From contig CALEIL010000257.1 of NCBI GenBank assembly GCA_937876435.1, forward strand, positions 1 through 6,784: 6,784 bases of DNA, written 5' to 3'. Below are positions 1-5,798 of this stretch, one piece after another. Origin of the DNA: an uncultured Bacteroidota bacterium. GTDB lineage: Bacteria; Bacteroidota; Bacteroidia; Chitinophagales; Saprospiraceae. A model generated the notes under the pieces. The model was not told the origin of the DNA, ran no database searches, and worked only from the letters and a program-made list of their open reading frames with translations. Position numbers and translations under genes: made by a program. Position 1 is the stretch's first letter, and every line of letters starts with the position of its first letter.

Positions 1-141
1 GAAACTACGTTTTACACCTTGGCGGTATATTATGGTGCTGTGAGCATTAAAAATACGCGATATACGGTCACATGCGGCCTGATCGCAGATTTCGTAGGAA
101 TTGTAGCGGCGATTGTAGTGGGGTATATTTTCTTCTATTAG
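1..141 (+). CDS. C-terminal end of SpmB-like nucleoside-recognition (Gate-domain) membrane protein, partial
   Basis: The frame is open from the first base and gives 46 codons before the TAG at 139-141; the start lies left of the window. The peptide starts ETTFYTLAVYYGAVSIKNTR and ends with a hydrophobic stretch, GIVAAIVVGYIFFY. The ETTFY..AVYYG..SIK..R pattern followed by a last transmembrane helix is what I recall from the C-terminus of spore maturation protein B and related nucleoside-recognition (Gate domain) proteins. In Bacteroidota, which do not sporulate, SpmA- and SpmB-like parts are often fused in one inner-membrane protein of uncertain transport role. The gene converges on the minus-strand genes to its right. 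No clear terminator hairpin follows it. The family call rests on only 46 residues but the motif is quite specific. Confidence 0.72.
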   Translation, partial: ETTFYTLAVYYGAVSIKNTRYTVTCGLIADFVGIVAAIVVGYIFFY

Positions 142-347
142 CTTACAAATTTCATTCAATTCCTTATTACTAAAATCACCTTTTTTGTTACGATCCACTT
201 CTATTATGGGTTCCAACCAAAATTTACAGGATGATTTATGTCCTCTATAAGCGTATGTGCAATGTATATGTTATGTCTCCGTTTTTCATAAATATCAGCG
301 CTGTAGATTAAAAAAATATACTTTGCCAATATCAAAATTTTACCCAC
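127..347 (-). pseudogene. Frameshifted, 3'-truncated DUF4160 gene remnant
   Basis: Two minus-strand frames together give one DUF4160-like protein. Frame 1, from a possible GTG at 347, reads VGKILILAKYIFLIYSADIY then EKRRH, ending near 273. Frame 2, from 270, reads HIHCTYAYRGHK, then SCKFWLEPIIEVDRNKKGDF, then SNKELNEICKLIEEN down to 127. The order (hydrophobic F.(I/F)YS, HIHV-like motif, KFWL(E/D)P, F(S)..EL.EI..L(I)EEN) is the DUF4160 signature as I know it. The frames meet at 265-275, exactly at the HIH motif, so an indel there breaks the gene. Past LIEEN the frame stays open over the end of the spmB-like gene but no longer resembles the family, so the 3' end seems lost. DUF4160 proteins are small, of unknown biochemistry, and often sit beside DUF2442 in toxin-antitoxin-like pairs; no DUF2442 gene is visible here. 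A sequencing error could mimic the frameshift. Confidence 0.65.
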
Positions 348-401
348 CTTAACCTATATTACGATTTATGCATACAACAAATATTCAATACTCTTGGTTT
401 C
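142..401. other. Intergenic stretch between spmB end and toxin, holding only the DUF4160 remnant
   Basis: Apart from the broken DUF4160 frame (up to 347), I see no intact gene. Positions 348-401 are AT-rich; on the minus strand the piece from about 406 to 386 reads NEKPRVL, possibly the displaced end of the toxin. No rho-independent terminator hairpin, tRNA or insertion-sequence end is visible. Confidence 0.5.
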
Positions 402-647
402 TCATTCTATAGATCTTTCCACTAAAGATAGGAAAAAATTAAGAATTGCCTGTTCCACCAATTCAGTTTGATCGCTTTCTTTCGAGTATGGAAAGAGCAT
501 TGGATTTTGTTGAATGAGGTCTAAGATTACTTCCGTGCGAGAAGCGAAAGCTCTGACTTCTTTTTTTGTCCAGTTTACTTCGAGATATTCAAGAATATTG
601 AAATATGTAATCCGTGCAGTAGGAGACCATAAAATTGAAAAGGGCAT
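402..647 (-). CDS. RelE/ParE-family toxin, C-terminally truncated
   Basis: This 81-residue frame begins MPFSILWSPTARITYFNILE, followed by YLEVNWTKKEVRAFASRTE, VILDLIQQNPMLFPYSKESD. The opening strand with W(S/T)..A...., the helix pair and the NP...P(Y/F) segment are typical of ParE/RelE toxins of Bacteroidota; family members block gyrase (ParE) or cleave ribosome-bound mRNA (RelE), and which applies here cannot be told. It starts 9 bp after the antitoxin stop, so the two form an operon. Members usually run to about 95-100 residues and end with a strand plus FWDNR.(N/D)P; here the end is LSLVERSIE and that motif is missing. Just past the stop, another minus frame reads NEKPRVL (from about 406), which could be the displaced tail after a frameshift. 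The toxin is therefore probably inactive or weakened. The family call is solid; functionality is doubtful. Confidence 0.8.
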   Translation of the reverse strand: MPFSILWSPTARITYFNILEYLEVNWTKKEVRAFASRTEVILDLIQQNPMLFPYSKESDQTELVEQAILNFFLSLVERSIE

Positions 648-656
648 ATCTTTTAT

Positions 657-887
657 TTACTCGAAGAAACGAGTGTTGATTTCCTTCATCACCCGATCAT
701 GAGGTATCCCTTTTCCATCGTCCAATTCTGCTTTAGCTTTATTTACGGCTTGTTTCACTTCTTCCGGTAGGTCCTGCCAAAAATCCTGCTTTGACAAATT
801 CGATAACGCTTTTATCTCGTTTAATACCATTTCATCCTCGCTCTGAACGATTTTTTCAACGATCTTGTATTTTAATGCAATATCCAT
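657..887 (-). CDS. Antitoxin partner of the RelE/ParE-type toxin
   Basis: A 76-residue acidic protein beginning MDIALKYKIVEKIVQSEDE, with a middle segment LSKQDFWQDLPEEVKQAVNK and ending IPHDRVMKEINTRFFE. The pattern, an N-terminal helix, a short linker, DFW.(D/E)LP.EV..(A/S)I..A...L..G.GI.H..VM.E(I), is that of small antitoxins paired with ParE/RelE toxins in Bacteroidota. The C-terminal helix ending in VM.EI normally wraps the toxin. Length and both ends look normal, so this gene appears intact, unlike its toxin. It lies upstream of the toxin in the usual antitoxin-first order. A TATGTTTG box 23 bp upstream of its ATG may give the pair its own promoter. Antitoxins of this type often repress their own operon, but no clear operator inverted repeat is visible. 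No recognised DNA-binding domain is evident in the sequence. Confidence 0.82.
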   Translation of the reverse strand: MDIALKYKIVEKIVQSEDEMVLNEIKALSNLSKQDFWQDLPEEVKQAVNKAKAELDDGKGIPHDRVMKEINTRFFE

Positions 888-892
888 AACTT

Positions 893-1057
893 CTAAAAAC
901 TTGGTCTTGCAAACATAACGCTTTGATCCCTGTTTTTGGTTTCATTTGGTGCCCATAATGATTTCAATAATAACGAAATGTATAGCGGGTAAGAAGTTCC
1001 TTTATCATTACCATATAGTTCAATAGGCCGCTCAACTTTATTTTGTGGGATTTTCAT
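893..1057 (-). CDS. Short unrecognised ORF overlapping the 3' end of the VCBS gene
   Basis: A 54-codon frame starts at ATG 1057, inside the last codons of the VCBS gene (20 bp overlap, different frame), and ends at TAG 893, six bases before the antitoxin ATG. It begins MKIPQNKVERPIELYGNDKG and continues TSYPLYISLLLKSLWAPNE with a basic-polar tail ending FARPSF. I recognise no family. It has a varied composition with one hydrophobic stretch (about residues 22-35), too short and interrupted for a secure membrane helix. For: it fills nearly the whole 150-bp gap and its start is coupled to the upstream stop. Against: it is short, the toxin-antitoxin promoter-like box lies within it, and an open frame of this length in AT-rich DNA can arise by chance. 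It could also be the remnant of an older gene. Treat as hypothetical. Confidence 0.25.
   Translation of the reverse strand: MKIPQNKVERPIELYGNDKGTSYPLYISLLLKSLWAPNETKNRDQSVMFARPSF
910..917 (-). promoter_or_regulatory. Bacteroidota-type -7 promoter box for the toxin-antitoxin pair
   Basis: On the minus strand the bases read TATGTTTG, an exact match to the Bacteroidota -7 consensus TAnnTTTG. It ends 23 bp before the antitoxin ATG at 887, which leaves room for a short leader of about 15 bases. No convincing -33 TTG element is seen at the usual 19-21 bp upstream spacing, so the assignment rests on one box and its position. It lies inside the short frame at 893-1057. Confidence 0.45.
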
Positions 1058-2429
1058 ACCATATCACACCCAGCCCATCGCCTTCTTCATTTTCATCATT
1101 GGTCAGCACATCCAAGTCGCCGTCTCCATCCAGGTCAATCAGGGAAACCAGGTCAAATTTTCTTCCTCTCATTCCGCTTATCTTTTCAAAACTCCAGTTG
1201 GCTGGGACTAATGGCTTGTCCGTAAAACTGCCCAAAATCACGTTGTACTTACCGTTCGATTTATATTCTTCATACGGAATGGAGGCGACCTTTCCTTCTT
1301 CTTCGAAAGACAAAACCACTTCGGGCTTGCCATCCAGGTTAATATCTCCCACCGATACTGCTTTTCCGCGTCCACCCGACCATACGGGGTAAGGGATTAA
1401 ATGGGAATTCCAGGACAGTGAAGATCGATCTTGCTGTTCCAGTATCACTAATCCGTTGTACAGATCCGGGACCAGTATTTCCTCCGATCCGTTTTCATCC
1501 AGATCGGCCATGGTCAAAAACATCGGTTCACCTTCGGAAACTCCTAACATATGGGATTCCCATTCGCCGTAAAATTCTCTTGTATTTTTTCCTGGATTCT
1601 TCAGCCATCGCAATCCTGTTTGAGTACTGAACTTGCGGTCCGAAATCAGGATATCAGGATGCGCGTCATCATTCATATCCACCACTTCAATTGACATGAT
1701 CCATCCGGCTGAAGTCAGCGGAAAATATTTCCAATCCTTTATACTCCGCGGATTTTCTGGTGATTGCAACCAACCTACTACCGCCTGGTCATCTCCATTT
1801 ACCCCTCTTTTTCGCTTTGACCCTACTATTAAGTCAATTCCATTTTTCCCATCCATATCTACTGGTACGACAAACATCCAGGCGGTCAATCCATCTGTGG
1901 CCGGGACGACCTGTGTACTCCATCGGGCGGAATCCAGATAATTACTTTTGTGGTCTGGAGCCCAATGAAACTGGATTTGGTTGGTACGGCCTTCTGATGC
2001 CGTCACCAGGTCTACGACTCCGTTATTGTCCAAGTCAACCAGGACCGCATCTTCCACATCGGGGGAAGGCAATTCTACATATTCCCAGTATTTGCGAACC
2101 TTTTCAGAACCGGGATGAATATAAATGCGACTAACACCGTCTTCTTCAAAACCACTCACCAGGTCGGAGAATCCGTCTCCATTCACATCAGCGAGCTTCA
2201 CCCCATCCGACCCCGAAGATGGGGCAGGGTCTATAGCATGCATTGCCCATGTTTCACCCCCGAAAGGAATGTCCGTATTCGAATCAATTGGTCGACTATT
2301 CAATTCTCCATTTGATTTATGTGAATCAAAGGATTCATTAGTTATACCAGATGCGATTAAAACACAAATTAACAACCACAAATTGCGTGGCATAAATAAT
2401 AGTAATTGCAATTCGATTCTACGCTTCAT
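1038..2429 (-). CDS. Secreted FG-GAP/VCBS repeat protein, predicted seven-bladed beta-propeller
   Basis: A 463-residue protein with a basic N-terminus (MKRR) and a hydrophobic stretch (about residues 8-28) that looks like a signal peptide; there is no good lipobox and no obvious type IX sorting domain at the C-terminus. Seven calcium-loop motifs of the D.(D/N).(D/N)G...(D/E) type occur at about residues 81-90 (DVNGDGFSDL), 132-141, 191-200, 251-260, 309-318, 362-371 and 432-441 (DLDGDGDLDV), 47-70 residues apart, matching the blades of an integrin-like propeller. The fourth (DMNDDAHPDI) and fifth (DLDENGSEEI) deviate. A W(L/Y)..NP element recurs near residues 220, 275 and 457. The gene follows the sulfatase by 59 bp on the same strand, so it is probably co-transcribed. 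An ATG at codon 13 (position 2393) would give a shorter signal peptide. A role in glycan binding or as a scaffold or sulfatase partner is inferred from context only; no catalytic residues can be named. Confidence 0.85.
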   Translation of the reverse strand: MKRRIELQLLLFMPRNLWLLICVLIASGITNESFDSHKSNGELNSRPIDSNTDIPFGGETWAMHAIDPAPSSGSDGVKLADVNGDGFSDLVSGFEEDGVSRIYIHPGSEKVRKYWEYVELPSPDVEDAVLVDLDNNGVVDLVTASEGRTNQIQFHWAPDHKSNYLDSARWSTQVVPATDGLTAWMFVVPVDMDGKNGIDLIVGSKRKRGVNGDDQAVVGWLQSPENPRSIKDWKYFPLTSAGWIMSIEVVDMNDDAHPDILISDRKFSTQTGLRWLKNPGKNTREFYGEWESHMLGVSEGEPMFLTMADLDENGSEEILVPDLYNGLVILEQQDRSSLSWNSHLIPYPVWSGGRGKAVSVGDINLDGKPEVVLSFEEEGKVASIPYEEYKSNGKYNVILGSFTDKPLVPANWSFEKISGMRGRKFDLVSLIDLDGDGDLDVLTNDENEEGDGLGVIWYENPTK

Positions 2430-2488
2430 TTAATTCAATATCGGTAATTTCATCGGGATCTATTGCATGCAAATCTAAGAAATAGAAT

Positions 2489-4000
2489 TCATTCCCCGGA
2501 ATACAATCCGGTATCTCCATTTTCCCATTTAACCTGCAACGACTCGAGAATTTCAGGATTTGCACCGGCTACATTCCGGGTTTCGAATGGGTCGGTTTGG
2601 TAGTCATAAAGTTCGGTGACCGGTTGTTGGTCTCGAAAGTACCGGGTCATACGATAGCGTGGAGTGCGGAGTGAAATTCCATTTCGGAAATAGCTAAATG
2701 CCATTCCGTCGGAATCTCCATCAGGGTCGTTCAGAATGTTTTTAAAAGATTTACCGACCAGCTCATCCGGTATTTCCTGGTTCGTGAGGTCCAACAATGT
2801 CGGGTAAATGTCTGTGGATTCTATAATTGCATTTGAAGGCTGTCCAGGAGCGCTGATGCCCGGAGTTTTGACAATGAGCGTACTTCGGAGCGCATATTCG
2901 GAGAGCGTGTGTTTACCCCAAACCCTTTGATCTCCGAGATGCCAACCATGATCTCCCCAAATAACAATGATGGTATTTTGGGACAGATTGTTTTTTTCGA
3001 GCGCTTCCAATACTTTACCTATTTGCGCATCCACATAACTTGTGGCGGCAAAATAGGCATGTCGGAGCTTCCGGGCATAAGCTGGACTTAATTCATGATC
3101 CAATCCTGCTTTTTCATCTCCTTTGAGATATCCATTGAACTCCCCACTTCCGTGTAAACTGGCATTGTGCGTATTTTCCGGGATGTCGTGTGCGTTTGTG
3201 ATGGGGAGTTGTGCTTCGTCGTACAGATCCCAGTATTTTTGTGGCGCATTGAAAGGAAGGTGGGGTTTGAAAAATCCTACAGCCAGGAAAAATGGTTCTG
3301 CTCTTTCTTTCAACACATCCAGTTGTTTCAGGGCTAATTCTGCAGTTAAACCATCCGGGTAGCCATTATCCCCGACGTTTCCTGATTCGTATGGCTTGAC
3401 TTGACGATCCAGGCTTTGTCGGTTTTCTCCATTGGCGTAAGCAAAAAAGGCATTCCAACCGGTTACCCATTTTCCCGGGTTAAAATGAAACTCATCCCAG
3501 CTATAGGGCAGCTCCCGTACATCGGATACCGAATCCGTATATCCGTACACAAATCCATCCGCAGAGTGACTGATTTTACCCATTCCGACCGTGTAGTACC
3601 CATTTCTACGAAACGCATCTACCATGGATTCTGGATTGGTGGGTCGTGTTTGCAATGCTGTGGTTTTTTCGAAAATATCGTTCCGTAGTTCGGCAGTATT
3701 TTGGGGGTATTGGCCGGTCAAAAGCGCGTATCTGGATGGCCCACATGTGGGTACAATGACGTAGTGGTTGGTGAATAAACGACCTTCGCGGGCCAATCGA
3801 TCCATATGGGGCGTGACCATAAAATCTTCCCCATAGACTCCGAGTTGTGGACGGAGGTCATCCACGGCAATGAAGAGGATGTTGGGCCGTCCTTCAGGCC
3901 CTCCCGAGTGGCTATTGTTTTCGGTACATGAGAACAAACCCAATACCATCAGGAAGTAAGTAAGTACGAAGCTGTCCGGTCTGTTATTTCGTCGGATCAT
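2489..4000 (-). CDS. Iduronate-2-sulfatase-like arylsulfatase (family S1), lipoprotein
   Basis: A complete 503-residue type I sulfatase. A lipoprotein signal ends at LFSC (Cys25), followed by a low-complexity linker and the first strand NILFIAVDDLRP with metal ligands Asp47/Asp48. The sulfatase signature CGPSRYALLTG at 86-96 supplies Cys86, which must be oxidised to formylglycine by a maturase not encoded here. GFFKPHLPFNAP (about 243-254) and WGKHTLSEYALRS (about 361-373) are hallmarks of the iduronate-2-sulfatase-like branch; GDHGWHLGD (349-357) carries the second metal-binding Asp/His pair. The C-terminal subdomain has ELYDYQTDPFETRNV and the end GDTGLYSGE, normal for the family. By resemblance it would hydrolyse a sulfate ester on a sulfated glycan, possibly 2-O-sulfate on a uronic acid (S1_7-like); the exact substrate is inference. 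It starts 9 bp after susD, so it is in the same operon and probably acts on the glycan that SusCD captures. Confidence 0.94.
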   Translation of the reverse strand: MIRRNNRPDSFVLTYFLMVLGLFSCTENNSHSGGPEGRPNILFIAVDDLRPQLGVYGEDFMVTPHMDRLAREGRLFTNHYVIVPTCGPSRYALLTGQYPQNTAELRNDIFEKTTALQTRPTNPESMVDAFRRNGYYTVGMGKISHSADGFVYGYTDSVSDVRELPYSWDEFHFNPGKWVTGWNAFFAYANGENRQSLDRQVKPYESGNVGDNGYPDGLTAELALKQLDVLKERAEPFFLAVGFFKPHLPFNAPQKYWDLYDEAQLPITNAHDIPENTHNASLHGSGEFNGYLKGDEKAGLDHELSPAYARKLRHAYFAATSYVDAQIGKVLEALEKNNLSQNTIIVIWGDHGWHLGDQRVWGKHTLSEYALRSTLIVKTPGISAPGQPSNAIIESTDIYPTLLDLTNQEIPDELVGKSFKNILNDPDGDSDGMAFSYFRNGISLRTPRYRMTRYFRDQQPVTELYDYQTDPFETRNVAGANPEILESLQVKWENGDTGLYSGE

Positions 4001-4009
4001 TTGATATGG

Positions 4010-5785
4010 TTATTCGGTGATTTCAGTTTTCGGTGGAATATTGTTTTCTGCACCGGGATACCCCATATTTTGATTGATGACTCCTCCTAGATTGTCGTCA
4101 ATGACATCTTGCGGTATAGGCCACAAGGCATGATATGGACCTATCCGGAATTCATTCGACCCCCAAGAGTATCCCGCATTATAAAAGTTATTTTTGGAGA
4201 TTATACGATCGTAGACAAAATTGTTTTCGTGGAAATCTTCGATTGAATATCCATTCATAGCATTATCCGCCATGATAAACGCCATACGGGTCAACACGGT
4301 TTTGCGGGGTTCTTCAGTGTACAATTCCCGGGCACGTTCATCCAGGATATAATTAAGATCAACATCATCTGGGTTGACAGATGGGGCTAGAGCTCTCTCC
4401 CTTATCTCGTTGATATCTTGCGCAGCACTAACCTGGTCGCCCTTCCATATATAGGCTTCTGCTCGTAATAAATATGTCTCCGCTAACCTAAATACATACC
4501 AATCACTGTGGCCTCCATAGGGTTGATCTGGTCGTTCTTCATCCTCCACATATATTTTATATTGAGGCCAGGGAAACCAGGCTTGAAAAGTATCAATGGG
4601 ATTCGTATATTCTTTGGTGACTGGTTGCCCGTAATAAGCAGATTCAGGATTATTATGCAATACTTTTTCCATAGTCATCCAGTTGGTATCGGAATCGTGT
4701 CTAAGATCATCACCGGCGTTTTGCCAAATTTCATATCCCATATAATTACTCGGCCTCGAGTAGGCCACACCCCGACCAAGAGCAATCACCTGAGGATTCC
4801 CTCTTGCATCTGTACAGGCCGCCTTCCCATCCGCATCTTTTAGGTATATTCTGTGCCACCACAGCGGAGCGTAGTTGCGCATAGATGTGGTCCCTCCGTT
4901 TATTTCTGCATCGGGATAACCAAATTTATCCTGAACCACCAAAATACCTTCTTTGTTGGCAGCGAGGCTTTTATTCTCTTTTTGGTGGAGGTCCCAGATG
5001 ACATTAAAGGTATTATCACCGGACACTGCACCGAATCTTTCGGTCATCAGCGAATGAATCCCGTCATTGATCACGGCACTTGTTGCTTCGATTGCGCCGT
5101 CGAAATTGCTGTTGGCCAAATAGATTTTAGCCAATAAATGGTTCCCTGCTGCCCGGTTTACTTTACCGGGTTCAACCATTTCCGGTAACCATTGGACTGC
5201 AAATTCCATATCGCTTTGGATTTTGTCTAAAATCGTCTTCCGGGAATGCGTAAAAAAATCAATTTTAGGCTCGGTATATTCCCGGTTGAGGAAGGGCACA
5301 TCACCAAATTGATGGATTAATCTAAAATACCAATAGGCTCGGTGAAAATAGGCTTCTCCCAGAATCTCATTCTTGTCCCGTTCGGTTTCCCACTCTGGTG
5401 CATCTATCCTGGAAATAACGACATTGGCATTTCGTATTTGATTATAGGCATTATTCCAATACGTAAAGAAATTATATTGCCCTGTTCCTGTGGGTGTCAC
5501 CTGCGTGAAAAAATTATGAGTAGCTGATGTTTCTTTATTCCCAGCCACAGCACAATCTGATGTTATTAATTCATTGGTCAATTCATTTGCTGACCCGTAG
5601 AAGTCGTGTCGCAAATTCTTACGTAAGGAAAGTAGCAAAGCGTCCATTCCAGCTTTATCTACGTACACATTTTCAGGGGTAAATATGGAAAGCGGTTTTG
5701 TTTCCAAAAAGCTCTCATTACAAGAATATATTATCGTGGTGAGAAGAATTAAAATTAAATATGTGTATATATGTCTCATCTTCAT
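4010..5785 (-). CDS. SusD/RagB-family glycan-binding outer-membrane lipoprotein
   Basis: A complete 591-residue SusD homologue. The signal peptide ends in IIYSC (Cys22) followed by NES, an acidic residue near the lipidated cysteine as in surface-exported lipoproteins of Bacteroidota. Family landmarks in order: FLETKPLS just after the lipid anchor (26-33), the TPR segment EAYFHRAYWYFRLIHQFGDV (144-163), a second helical repeat with AKIYLANSNFDGAI (219-232), the conserved FRLAETYLLRAEAYI (432-446), ILDERARELY (480-489), and the C-terminal LWPIPQDVID.N and NQNMGYPG (554-578). SusD proteins act as a lid on the paired SusC barrel and bind the oligosaccharide for import; the aromatic-rich middle (about 300-430) is the likely ligand-binding region. 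The gene begins 13 bp after susC and runs into the sulfatase with a 9-bp gap. A second ATG two codons downstream is an equally possible start. The substrate cannot be read from the sequence. Confidence 0.95.
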   Translation of the reverse strand: MKMRHIYTYLILILLTTIIYSCNESFLETKPLSIFTPENVYVDKAGMDALLLSLRKNLRHDFYGSANELTNELITSDCAVAGNKETSATHNFFTQVTPTGTGQYNFFTYWNNAYNQIRNANVVISRIDAPEWETERDKNEILGEAYFHRAYWYFRLIHQFGDVPFLNREYTEPKIDFFTHSRKTILDKIQSDMEFAVQWLPEMVEPGKVNRAAGNHLLAKIYLANSNFDGAIEATSAVINDGIHSLMTERFGAVSGDNTFNVIWDLHQKENKSLAANKEGILVVQDKFGYPDAEINGGTTSMRNYAPLWWHRIYLKDADGKAACTDARGNPQVIALGRGVAYSRPSNYMGYEIWQNAGDDLRHDSDTNWMTMEKVLHNNPESAYYGQPVTKEYTNPIDTFQAWFPWPQYKIYVEDEERPDQPYGGHSDWYVFRLAETYLLRAEAYIWKGDQVSAAQDINEIRERALAPSVNPDDVDLNYILDERARELYTEEPRKTVLTRMAFIMADNAMNGYSIEDFHENNFVYDRIISKNNFYNAGYSWGSNEFRIGPYHALWPIPQDVIDDNLGGVINQNMGYPGAENNIPPKTEITE

Positions 5786-5798
5786 TACTTTAAATATA

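Noticed and set aside
514..702. Plus-strand 62-codon frame across the toxin and antitoxin genes.
   Set aside because: It is antisense to two recognisable genes and has no family signature.
888..1037. Possible transcription terminator after the PUL.
   Set aside because: No GC-rich hairpin followed by a T-run was found on the minus strand; only weak short repeats are present.
1045..2433. Several plus-strand frames of 60-124 codons across the VCBS gene.
   Set aside because: They are antisense shadows rich in Ser, Pro, His and Arg, while the minus strand has clear repeat motifs throughout.
2419..2520. A 33-codon minus-strand frame (MEIPDCIPGNEF... ending IELNEA) spanning the sulfatase end, the 59-bp gap and the VCBS start.
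   Set aside because: It is short, overlaps the sulfatase C-terminus in another frame, and the sulfatase end GDTGLYSGE is already normal for the family, so it is not a displaced sulfatase tail. No family resemblance; best taken as chance.
4508..5137. Plus-strand frames of 94-111 codons opposite susD.
   Set aside because: The minus-strand SusD has continuous family landmarks; the plus-strand peptides look like antisense translation and match nothing.
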